Positions 1 through 5,417 of a stretch of 7,121 bases of DNA are shown piece after piece. Position 1 is the first letter of the stretch; each line of letters starts with the position of its first letter. Both the position numbers and the translations under genes were made by a program. Source of the DNA: Protaetiibacter sp. Lineage in GTDB: Bacteria; Actinomycetota; Actinomycetes; Actinomycetales; Microbacteriaceae. Where the stretch lies: assembly GCA_030150265.1 (NCBI GenBank), contig JASLGG010000022.1, positions 1 through 7,121 of the forward strand, in the 5' to 3' direction. The notes under the pieces were generated by a model that was not told the origin of the DNA, searched no databases, and saw only the letters and a program-made list of their open reading frames with translations.

Positions 1-559
1 CGAAGTCGGTGATGCCTGCCTCGATGTCGACGCCACCGGTGCCGATGAAGGCCACGTCGGGGTAGACCTCCGAGAGGAACGACCGCGCCGGCGGCCCAGA
101 GATCGACATGTCCCCGCCGCGAACGATGCCTCCCGGCACGAGCACCGTGATCTCCCGCGATTCCAGCAGCACCTCTGCGACGCGCATCGACGGCGTGACC
201 ACGGTCCCCTGGAACCCTCTGACGAACTCGTGCGCGACCGCGACCGCCGTCGTGCCCAGGTCGAGGAACACCGTTCGCGCACCGCCGACGAGTTCGAGCG
301 CCGCGTGGGCGATATCCCGTTTCTCGCCTTGGGCGAGGCGCTGGCGATCGGGGAACGACGGTTCGGTGGGAAGCGAGTGCCGCTGGCGAACCGCGCCGCC
401 GCGGACCTTGCGGATCTGACCGCTCTGGTCGAGCTGGTCGAGGTCTCGACGGATCGTCTCGCCCGAGACGCCGAGACGCTCGGAGAGCTCGGGGATGGTG
501 ACCGATCGCTGCGACCGGACCAGTTCGACGATGATGCTGCGTCGCTCCGCTGCCAACAC
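1..559 (-). CDS. DeoR-family transcriptional regulator, partial (C-terminus off the left edge)
   Basis: Read on the minus strand, this gives 186 residues and then leaves the window; DeoR regulators are usually about 250 residues, so roughly 70 are missing. The N-terminus is a winged helix-turn-helix: the family signature region with LGVSGETIRRDLDQL lies at about residues 29-43, followed by the wing segment IRKVRGGAV (49-57). The second part is the DeoR sugar-phosphate sensor fold: FLDLGTT at 98-104, VPGGIVRGGDMSISGP at 141-156 and FIGTGGVDIEAGITDF at 171-186. Such proteins normally repress a neighbouring sugar or polyol catabolic operon and release DNA on binding a phosphorylated sugar; the effector cannot be told from this fragment, and the target genes are probably beyond the left edge. 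I chose the GTG at 559 because AGGAG lies 9 bases upstream and MLAAERR fits the family's N-terminus; an in-frame ATG at 568 abuts that AGGAG. Codon use is less G/C-biased at third positions than in the ilv genes. The family call is firm and the ligand is unknown. Confidence 0.93.
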   Translation of the reverse strand, partial: MLAAERRSIIVELVRSQRSVTIPELSERLGVSGETIRRDLDQLDQSGQIRKVRGGAVRQRHSLPTEPSFPDRQRLAQGEKRDIAHAALELVGGARTVFLDLGTTAVAVAHEFVRGFQGTVVTPSMRVAEVLLESREITVLVPGGIVRGGDMSISGPPARSFLSEVYPDVAFIGTGGVDIEAGITDF

Positions 560-568
560 TCGAGTCAT

Positions 569-573
569 CTCCT
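569..573 (-). promoter_or_regulatory. Shine-Dalgarno site that decides the deoR-like start
   Basis: Minus-strand AGGAG. It touches the ATG at 568 with no spacer, too close for initiation there, but lies 9 bases before the in-frame GTG at 559, a normal distance. This favours the GTG. Confidence 0.6.
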
Positions 574-580
574 ACGTTTC

Positions 581-598
581 CGGATCATCGACGATCCG
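581..598. repeat. Inverted repeat in the deoR-like 5' leader
   Basis: CGGATC (581-586) and GATCCG (593-598) are perfect inverted copies around ATCGAC. The element sits between the putative -10 and the Shine-Dalgarno site, so it could be a second operator half or a leader hairpin. An 11-base segment overlapping it, CATCGACGATC (586-596), is repeated exactly at 672-682 across the end of the upstream HAD gene, bracketing the AT-rich promoter region. Confidence 0.35.
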
Positions 599-606
599 CT
601 TGCAGC

Positions 607-636
607 AGTATGCCCGAATTTGTCAGATTCTGTCAA
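607..636 (-). promoter_or_regulatory. Putative sigma70-type promoter of the deoR-like gene
   Basis: On the minus strand a perfect -35 hexamer TTGACA (636-631) is followed after 18 bases by CATACT (612-607), which matches the -10 consensus TATAAT at four of six positions. Both sit in the only clearly AT-rich stretch of the window and point at the deoR-like gene, leaving a leader of roughly 40 bases. The placement is read directly from sequence; activity is inferred. Confidence 0.55.
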
Positions 637-663
637 TATTCCACAGAATTCAACATTTGATCA
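621..663. promoter_or_regulatory. Candidate operator: inverted and direct repeats over the deoR-like promoter
   Basis: ATTCTGT (627-633) and ACAGAAT (643-649) form a perfect 7-base inverted repeat with a 9-base centre containing the palindrome AATATT. TGTCA occurs at 621-625 and again at 631-635, one helical turn apart, and the palindrome TGATCA lies at 658-663. The inverted repeat overlaps the -35 hexamer, where a repressor would block RNA polymerase. Autoregulation is common in the DeoR family, so the gene's own product is the obvious candidate ligand, but this is an inference. Confidence 0.4.
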
Positions 664-680
664 CAGTCTTCCATCGACGA

Positions 681-1337
681 TCAGGCCGGATTCGCCTCCA
701 CTCCCGCGGCGACGAACCGAGCGGCCGTCCGCGATGACGCCCCGACGAGGCGCACCGTCCGAGCCAGGCGCGCCGTCGGCAGATCCGAGACGGAATCCGT
801 CAAGAACTCCGCCTCGGCGATCGGAATGCCGGCCTCGAGGAGCGCCTCGGCCTTGCGTGCGCCGATGCGGTGATCGGCGAAGCGCGGCCCGTCCGCACCG
901 AACCCCAGAGATGACGCCGAGAGCAGGTCCACCCGCACGCCCGCGCGCTCGAGCAGCGCGGAGACGAGCTGTTCTTCGCTCGCGGTCGCGATCACGACCC
1001 GAACGCCGGCGGCGCGCTGGGAACGGATCCGGTCGATGAGCCGGAGCCTGAGCCTCCGTGGGTCGGCACCGATCCGCCTCCCCACGCGCGCGGCGAGGCG
1101 CGCATACTCGTCGGCGGTCATCCCGCGAAGCACCACCGCGGTGACCGCGCGGGACCGCGCGGCGCGAGTCTCGGCGGAACGGGCGAGCGCCCAGCGCAGC
1201 AGCATGGGCAGCGCGCGCAGCGCCGAGATCGGCGACCGGGCCGCCCGCTGCAGGAGCAACACCGCGAAGCTGTCGCCCCGCACGATCACGCCGTCGAGGT
1301 CGTAGACGACCAGGGCCGGGTTCCCATCCGTACTCAC
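681..1337 (-). CDS. HAD superfamily (IB-like) hydrolase, probable phosphatase
   Basis: A 218-residue protein of haloacid dehalogenase type. Motif I is YDLDGVIV (residues 12-19) with the nucleophile and acid/base pair at D13 and D15; motif II is VVIATAS (114-120) with T118 or S120 binding phosphate; K162 fits motif III; motif IV is TDSVSDLP (180-187) with the Mg-binding acids D181 and D185. An arginine-rich helical cap of about 90 residues follows motif I. The TDSxSDLP motif and cap position recall subfamily IB, which includes phosphoserine phosphatase and the lipid phosphatase PgpC; I cannot assign the substrate. Small-molecule or lipid phosphomonoester hydrolysis is the safe statement. The reading frame extends upstream to 1427, but that part would translate the hairpin after ilvC, so I start at the GTG at 1337, three residues into a normal HAD N-terminus. 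It is probably transcribed separately from ilvC and ends 112 bases before the deoR-like ATG. Confidence 0.88.
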   Translation of the reverse strand: MSTDGNPALVVYDLDGVIVRGDSFAVLLLQRAARSPISALRALPMLLRWALARSAETRAARSRAVTAVVLRGMTADEYARLAARVGRRIGADPRRLRLRLIDRIRSQRAAGVRVVIATASEEQLVSALLERAGVRVDLLSASSLGFGADGPRFADHRIGARKAEALLEAGIPIAEAEFLTDSVSDLPTARLARTVRLVGASSRTAARFVAAGVEANPA

Positions 1338-1345
1338 GTCGGGCA

Positions 1346-1351
1346 ACCCTA
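1346..1351 (-). promoter_or_regulatory. Putative -10 box of the HAD gene (leaderless start)
   Basis: TAGGGT matches the actinobacterial -10 pattern TAnnnT and ends 8 bases before the GTG at 1337, which would place the transcription start at or next to the GTG. Its G-rich bases could alternatively act as a weak Shine-Dalgarno (AGGG, 9 bases from the GTG). There is no convincing -35; TTTCCG, 18 bases upstream, is a poor match. Confidence 0.4.
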
Positions 1352-1375
1352 GTGCGATCCGGCCCGAAGCGGAAA

Positions 1376-1413
1376 CGAGCCGCCTCCCCGCACGGATGCG
1401 GAGGGGCGGCTCG
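1376..1413 (-). terminator. Stem-loop terminator after ilvC
   Basis: Two 17-base arms (1376-1392 and 1397-1413) pair at 16 of 17 positions in the minus-strand RNA, counting one G-U pair, with one C-A mismatch. The loop is UCCG, a UNCG-type tetraloop. The stem is very GC-rich and is followed by only UUU, as is usual for actinobacterial terminators, so an intrinsic role is likely but not certain. It lies 50 bases past the ilvC stop and before the HAD start, so it most likely ends the ilvBNC transcript. Confidence 0.7.
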
Positions 1414-1427
1414 CGTCTGTCCATCAC

Positions 1428-1448
1428 TCGCTTCGACAGGCTCAGCGA
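1428..1448. repeat. Short stem-loop of dispersed-repeat type (TTCGACAGGCTCA core)
   Basis: The core TCGACAGGCTC (1433-1443) is enclosed by perfect arms TCGCT (1428-1432) and AGCGA (1444-1448). From memory, stem-loops with a TTCGACA(A/G)GCTCA core and variable flanking arms are frequent between genes in many actinobacterial and other high-GC genomes. This copy lies 15 bases downstream of the ilvC stop, ahead of the terminator hairpin. The arms and core are seen directly; membership in a repeat family is recalled knowledge that needs a genome-wide count. Confidence 0.5.
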
Positions 1449-1463
1449 ACGGCTGGCGGAGGA

Positions 1464-2489
<1,026 letters not shown>

Positions 2490-2496
2490 TTTTGCT

Positions 2497-2501
2497 TCCT
2501 T
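2497..2501 (-). promoter_or_regulatory. Shine-Dalgarno site for the TTG start of ilvC
   Basis: Minus-strand AAGGA, 7 bases before the TTG at 2489. It supports the non-ATG start and shows that ilvC has its own ribosome entry despite the spacer after ilvN. Confidence 0.75.
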
Positions 2502-2519
2502 CGTTTCTGTTGGTTCGCG

Positions 2520-2556
2520 GGTCTCGTTACGTCGCTGCGCGGCTACTCGACCAGCG
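2520..2556. repeat. Actinobacterial-type intergenic repeat between ilvN and ilvC
   Basis: The plus strand reads GGTCTCG, TTACG, TCGCTGCGC, GGCTACTCGACCAGCG across these positions, bounded by GGTC (2520-2523) and GACC (2549-2552). It closely resembles a motif I recall as very abundant between genes of Microbacteriaceae and relatives, with GGTCTCGATACG and CTACTCGACCAGCG at its ends, here about two bases shorter in the middle. It fills half of the ilvN-ilvC spacer and so would be part of the operon mRNA. Family membership is recalled, not searched. Confidence 0.55.
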
Positions 2557-2563
2557 AGGTTCG

Positions 2564-3073
2564 TCAGTTCTTGTAGACGCGCTCGGTGATGCTCTTGCCG
2601 CCGCGGCCGATCGCGAGCAGGCCCGACTGGGCGATCTCGCGGATGCCATAGGGCTCGAGCACGCGCAGCAGCGCCTGCACCTTGCCGGAGTCGCCCGTCA
2701 CCTCGATGACGAGCGCGTCCGGGGCCACGTCGACGACGCGCGCCCGGAACAGGTTGACCGCCTCGAGGATCTGGCTGCGGGTCGTGTTGTCGACGCGCAC
2801 CTTGATCAGCAGGTGCTCGCGCTGCACGGAGGCCTCGGGGTCGAGCTCGACGATCTTGATGACGTTGACGAGCTTGTTGAGCTGCTTCGTGACCTGCTCG
2901 AGCGGCAGGTCCTCCACATCCACGACCACGGTGATGCGGCTGAGCCCGTCGATCTCGGTGGGGCCCACCGCGAGCGAGTTGATGTTGAAGCCACGGCGGG
3001 CGAACAGCCCCGCCACGCGGGTCAGCAGGCCCGGCTTGTCCTCCACGAGGAGGGAGAGCACGTGATGCGACAT
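2564..3073 (-). CDS. ilvN: Acetolactate synthase small (regulatory) subunit
   Basis: IlvN binds IlvB, raises its activity and confers feedback inhibition, normally by valine. The 169-residue length fits the family. An N-terminal ACT domain spans about 4-77: LSLLVEDKPGLLTRVAGLF at 6-24 and GFNINSLAVG at 28-37. G15 and N30 align with E. coli IlvH G14 and N29, positions where changes cause valine resistance, so feedback sensitivity is probably kept. The C-terminal half has the typical ALS small-subunit domain, with FRARVVDVAPD around 119-129, IEVTGDSGKVQALL after it, and EIAQSGLLAIGRG near the end. The start ATG lies 4 bases past the ilvB stop, and GAGGAG (3086-3081) overlaps the last ilvB codons, which encode the terminal glutamates, so the two subunits are translationally coupled. 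Nothing is truncated or odd. Confidence 0.97.
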   Translation of the reverse strand: MSHHVLSLLVEDKPGLLTRVAGLFARRGFNINSLAVGPTEIDGLSRITVVVDVEDLPLEQVTKQLNKLVNVIKIVELDPEASVQREHLLIKVRVDNTTRSQILEAVNLFRARVVDVAPDALVIEVTGDSGKVQALLRVLEPYGIREIAQSGLLAIGRGGKSITERVYKN

Positions 3074-3077
3074 GGTC

Positions 3078-4913
3078 CTACTCCTCTTCCCACGCGGGCG
3101 CGTGATCGCGCGCGTACTGCACCTGCGAGTTGCCGACGCCCTGCGGCACCATCGGCCACACCATCGCGTCGCGGCTCACGACGAAGTCGATCACGACGGG
3201 GCGGTCGTTGGTGGCGATCGCGAGCTTGATCGCGTCGTCGATCTCCTCCTTCTTCGTGACGCGGATGCCGAGGGCGCCGTACGCCTCGGCGAGCTTCACG
3301 AAGTCGGGCACCATCCGGGTGGTGTTCTCGCCGTCGAGGGCGCCCGTGTTGAGGTCGGTGAACGAGTGGCGGCCGTCGTAGAAGAGGGTCTGCCACTGGC
3401 GCACCATGCCGAGGGACGAGTTGTTGATGATCGCGACCTTGATCGGGATGTCGTTGATCGTGCAGGTCGCGAGCTCCTGGTTGGTCATCTGGAAGCATCC
3501 GTCGCCGTCGATCGCCCACACGAGGCGGTCGGGCTCGGCGACCTTGGCCCCCATCGCGGCGGGCACCGCGTAGCCCATCGTGCCGGCGCCGCCGGAGTTG
3601 AGCCAGGCGTGCGGGCGCTCGTAGCCGATGAACTGCGCGGCCCACATCTGGTGCTGGCCGACGCCCGCGGCGTACACCGCCTCGGGGCCGGAGAGCTCGC
3701 CGATGCGCTGGATGACGTGCTGCGGCGAGAGCAGGCCGTCCTCGGGCTCGGTGAAGCCGAGCGGGTAGTTGGCGCGCAGCTGGTCGAGCCGCGTCCACCA
3801 CTCGGCGAGCTGGGTCTTGGCGTCCTGCTGCCGGTAGGCGTCGATGAGGTCGACGATCACCTCGCGCGCGTCGCCCACGATCGGCACGTCGGCGTGGCGG
3901 ATCTTGCCGATCTCGGCCGGGTCGATGTCGACGTGCACGACCTTGGCGTGCGGCGCGAAGTCGGCGACCTTGCCCGTGACGCGATCGTCGAAGCGGGCGC
4001 CGAGCGCCACGATGAGGTCGGACTCCTGGAAGGCGAGCACCGCCGGCACCGAGCCGTGCATGCCGGGCATGCCGAGGTGCTGCGGGTGGGAGTCGGGGAA
4101 CGCGCCGCGCGCCATGAGGGTCGTGACGACCGGCGCCCCCGTGAGCTCGGCGAGCTCGAGCAGCTCCTTCGAGGCCTCGGCGCGGATGACGCCGCCGCCC
4201 ACGTAGAGCACGGGCCGCTCCGCCGCGGCGATGAGCTCGGCCGCCGACTGGATCTGCTTGCCGTGCGCCTTGGTGACCGGCCGGTAGCCCGGCAGCTCCA
4301 CCTTGGGCGGCCACACGAAGGGCGCCGAGTTCTGCTGGGCGTCCTTCGTGATGTCGACGAGCACGGGGCCGGGCCGGCCGGTGGTGGCGATGTGGTACGC
4401 CGCGGCGATCGTCGCGGGCACCTGCGCGGGGTCGGTCACGAGGAAGCTGTGCTTCGTGATGGGCATCGTGATGCCCGTGATGTCGACCTCCTGGAAGGCG
4501 TCCGAGCCCATCAGGGTCGAGAACACCTGGCCCGTGATCGCGAGCAGCGGCACGGAGTCCATGTAGGCGTCGGCGATCGCCGTCACGAGGTTGGTGGCGC
4601 CGGGGCCGGAGGTCGCGATCGCGACGCCGACGCGTCCGGACGCCGCGGCATAGCCCTCCGCCGCGTGGCCTGCGCCCTGCTCGTGGCGCACGAGGATGTG
4701 GCGGATGGCGGTCGAGGCCATCAGCTCGTCGTAGAACGGCATGATGGCGCCGCCCGGGATGCCGAAGACATCGGTGACGCCGAGCTTCTCGAGGCTCGCG
4801 AGCACGGCGCCGGAGCCGGTCAGGATGGGGGGTGCGGTGCGCCCCGCGGGCGCGGGGGCGGGAGCTGCGGACGACGCCGGGGCGCCGTCCGCTGGTGTAG
4901 CGGGCGCGGTCAT
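3078..4913 (-). CDS. ilvB: Acetolactate synthase large (catalytic) subunit
   Basis: IlvB is the ThDP-, FAD- and Mg-dependent enzyme that condenses two pyruvates to acetolactate, or pyruvate with 2-ketobutyrate to acetohydroxybutyrate, committing carbon to branched-chain amino acids. The 611 residues hold three domains: an N-terminal ThDP-binding domain (about 31-195) with GIPGGAIMPFYD at 51-62 and the catalytic glutamate E78 in RHEQGAGHAAEGYA; a central domain (about 222-355) with GARFDDRVTGK at 305-315; and a C-terminal ThDP domain (about 415-565) with the diphosphate motif from G470-D471-G472 to N497-N498. W507 in MVRQWQ, which favours 2-ketobutyrate and forms part of the herbicide site, is present. 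The first 28 or so residues are Ala/Pro-rich and not conserved. GAGGA lies 7 bases before the ATG. ilvN follows 4 bases after the stop. Identity is secure; the anabolic role follows from IlvN and IlvC next to it. Confidence 0.98.
   Translation of the reverse strand: MTAPATPADGAPASSAAPAPAPAGRTAPPILTGSGAVLASLEKLGVTDVFGIPGGAIMPFYDELMASTAIRHILVRHEQGAGHAAEGYAAASGRVGVAIATSGPGATNLVTAIADAYMDSVPLLAITGQVFSTLMGSDAFQEVDITGITMPITKHSFLVTDPAQVPATIAAAYHIATTGRPGPVLVDITKDAQQNSAPFVWPPKVELPGYRPVTKAHGKQIQSAAELIAAAERPVLYVGGGVIRAEASKELLELAELTGAPVVTTLMARGAFPDSHPQHLGMPGMHGSVPAVLAFQESDLIVALGARFDDRVTGKVADFAPHAKVVHVDIDPAEIGKIRHADVPIVGDAREVIVDLIDAYRQQDAKTQLAEWWTRLDQLRANYPLGFTEPEDGLLSPQHVIQRIGELSGPEAVYAAGVGQHQMWAAQFIGYERPHAWLNSGGAGTMGYAVPAAMGAKVAEPDRLVWAIDGDGCFQMTNQELATCTINDIPIKVAIINNSSLGMVRQWQTLFYDGRHSFTDLNTGALDGENTTRMVPDFVKLAEAYGALGIRVTKKEEIDDAIKLAIATNDRPVVIDFVVSRDAMVWPMVPQGVGNSQVQYARDHAPAWEEE
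3081..3086 (-). promoter_or_regulatory. Shine-Dalgarno site of ilvN inside the ilvB 3' end
   Basis: Minus-strand GAGGAG, 7 bases before the ilvN ATG. It encodes the final Glu-Glu of IlvB, so termination of ilvB exposes or reloads the ilvN start, suiting a fixed subunit ratio. Confidence 0.8.
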
Positions 4914-4920
4914 GAAAGCT

Positions 4921-4925
4921 TCCTC
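4921..4925 (-). promoter_or_regulatory. Shine-Dalgarno site of ilvB
   Basis: Minus-strand GAGGA, 7 bases before the ilvB ATG. It overlaps the TGA (4926-4924) of a short upstream reading frame, an arrangement that could couple translation of the two. Confidence 0.75.
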
Positions 4926-5043
4926 AGTGATGGCGATCGGTGGGAATCAGAGGGATGCGCGCGAATGACGTCATCGCCCTGATCAGAATGCCGCCGTCCG
5001 CTCGTAGTGCGGGCGACGCCCACGCCAGGACTGGTTGTGCCAC
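4924..5043 (-). CDS. Possible short leader ORF upstream of ilvB (doubtful)
   Basis: A GTG-started frame of 39 residues ends in a TGA that overlaps the ilvB ribosome site. Its second half is locally rich in branched-chain residues: GGILIRA at 17-23 and ARIPLIPTD at 28-36. An internal ATG at 4974 would give a 16-residue version. Leader peptides with branched-chain codons precede ilvB in some actinobacteria such as Corynebacterium, where they act by attenuation. Against this, neither start has a good Shine-Dalgarno, overall branched-chain content is not unusual, and only 10 bases separate its stop from the ilvB start, leaving no room for a terminator. It may be chance. Confidence 0.2.
   Translation of the reverse strand: MAQPVLAWASPALRADGGILIRAMTSFARIPLIPTDRHH
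4961..4977. promoter_or_regulatory. Palindrome upstream of ilvB, candidate operator
   Basis: ATGACGTCAT (4965-4974) is a perfect 10-base palindrome, extended by GCG and CGC with one extra A on the left side. It starts 51 bases before the ilvB ATG, next to another perfect palindrome, CTGATCAG (4979-4986). Paired dyads in the leader of a biosynthetic operon suggest a regulator site, but no regulator can be named. Confidence 0.3.
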
Positions 5044-5064
5044 CCGGGTGTCTATCGTCCAGCC

Positions 5065-5070
5065 ATGCTA
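5065..5070 (-). promoter_or_regulatory. Weak candidate -10 box for ilvBNC
   Basis: Minus-strand TAGCAT fits the actinobacterial TAnnnT pattern and would give an ilvB leader of roughly 145 bases. There is no recognisable -35 at 16-19 bases. A perfect palindrome CACCCGGGTG (5041-5050) lies just downstream. This is a guess at where the ilvBNC promoter lies, resting on little evidence. Confidence 0.2.
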
Positions 5071-5102
5071 GCCGATGTTGCATGCCCGATCCGTCCGCCC
5101 CC

Positions 5103-5274
5103 TCAGTCCACCTCGGTGGAGCGCACCTCGCCCGCGTCGTCGACGTGCGATCCCCCATCTCGAAGCGGCTCGCCGAAACTCCGTCTCCAGCGGCATCGAT
5201 CCGACGGCCTCGACGACCGGGTCGGCCACCCGCATCGCGCCGTGCTCGACCGTCGTCGTGCGCTCACCGTAGCG
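5103..5274 (-). pseudogene. Possible frameshifted coding remnant between ilvD and ilvB
   Basis: On the minus strand one frame reads smoothly as RTTTVEHGAMRVADPVVEAV, then GSMPLETEF, and a second frame continues directly as GEPLRDGGSHVDDAGEVRST, then EVD and a TGA at 5105-5103. Joining them needs removal of one base near 5175. Both segments have balanced composition and G/C-ending codons, unlike the arginine-rich alternatives in the other frames. No start codon or family is recognised, and in GC-rich DNA such frames can arise by chance, so this is a weak call for a decayed gene tail. Confidence 0.2.
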
Positions 5275-5315
5275 CGCGCAGCACGGATCGCATCCGGGCG
5301 GTGTTGCGCGCAGGC

Positions 5316-5338
5316 GGCGGAAGCAGTTGCTCCCGCCG
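5316..5338 (-). other. Stem-loop downstream of ilvD
   Basis: Extending one base left to 5315, the arms at 5315-5325 and 5328-5338 pair over 11 positions in the minus-strand RNA, with one G-U pair and a very short loop. The right arm is the first copy of the 12-base motif repeated towards ilvD. There is no U-run after it. It could stop or stabilise the ilvD transcript, whose stop codon lies about 80 bases upstream. Confidence 0.4.
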
Positions 5339-5400
5339 GACGTGCGCTTTCCCGCCCGGGCCGGTAATTGCTCCCGCCGACAGCGAGGTTGCTCCCGCCG
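5327..5400. repeat. Spaced array of a 12-base motif, TTGCTCCCGCCG
   Basis: Exact copies lie at 5327-5338, 5368-5379 and 5389-5400. A weaker copy sharing TCCCGCC lies at 5350-5356, so the shared heptamer recurs at steps of 19, 22 and 21 bases, close to two helical turns. The last copy is enclosed by CAGCG (5381-5385) and CGCTG (5399-5403). The array begins 17 bases beyond the ilvD stop. It could be a protein-binding array on one face of the helix, a degenerate tandem repeat, or part of a dispersed repeat. Confidence 0.6.
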
Positions 5401-5417
5401 CTGGCCTCGACGCAGGC

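Larger units (their letters stand above)
4914..5417. other. Intergenic spacer between ilvD and ilvB
   Basis: These 504 bases hold no convincing gene. From the ilvD side they contain the 12-base motif array, its stem-loop, a possible frameshifted remnant, a perfect hairpin TCCACC/GGTGGA (5107-5120), a weak candidate promoter, palindromes and a doubtful short leader ORF. The size and structure argue that ilvBNC has its own promoter here rather than depending on read-through from ilvD. Confidence 0.6.

Noticed and set aside
230..1039. A plus-strand frame of 269 codons across the deoR-like and HAD genes
   Set aside because: It crosses the AT-rich promoter region and becomes an Arg/Pro-rich string; both genes on the minus strand have clear family motifs.
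1338..1427. N-terminal 30-codon extension of the HAD gene
   Set aside because: It would encode the terminator hairpin and gives a non-conserved basic peptide; the GTG at 1337 fits the family.
3022..4314. A minus-strand frame of 430 codons overlapping ilvB and ilvN
   Set aside because: Arg/Ala/Gly-rich frame-shifted reading of ilvB; it only joins the ilvN frame region by chance.
3072..4982. A plus-strand open frame of 636 codons antisense to ilvB
   Set aside because: It is built of Ala, Arg, Val, Asp, Glu and His runs typical of the reverse of a GC3-rich gene, with no recognisable domain; ilvB on the other strand is unambiguous.
5035..5367. Plus-strand frame of 110 codons in the ilvD-ilvB spacer
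   Set aside because: No ribosome site, compositionally random, Arg/Ala/Pro/Ser-rich, ends within the repeat array.
5327..5400. Short CRISPR array
   Set aside because: Repeats are only 12 bases, spacers are 9 and 29 bases, and there are no cas genes.
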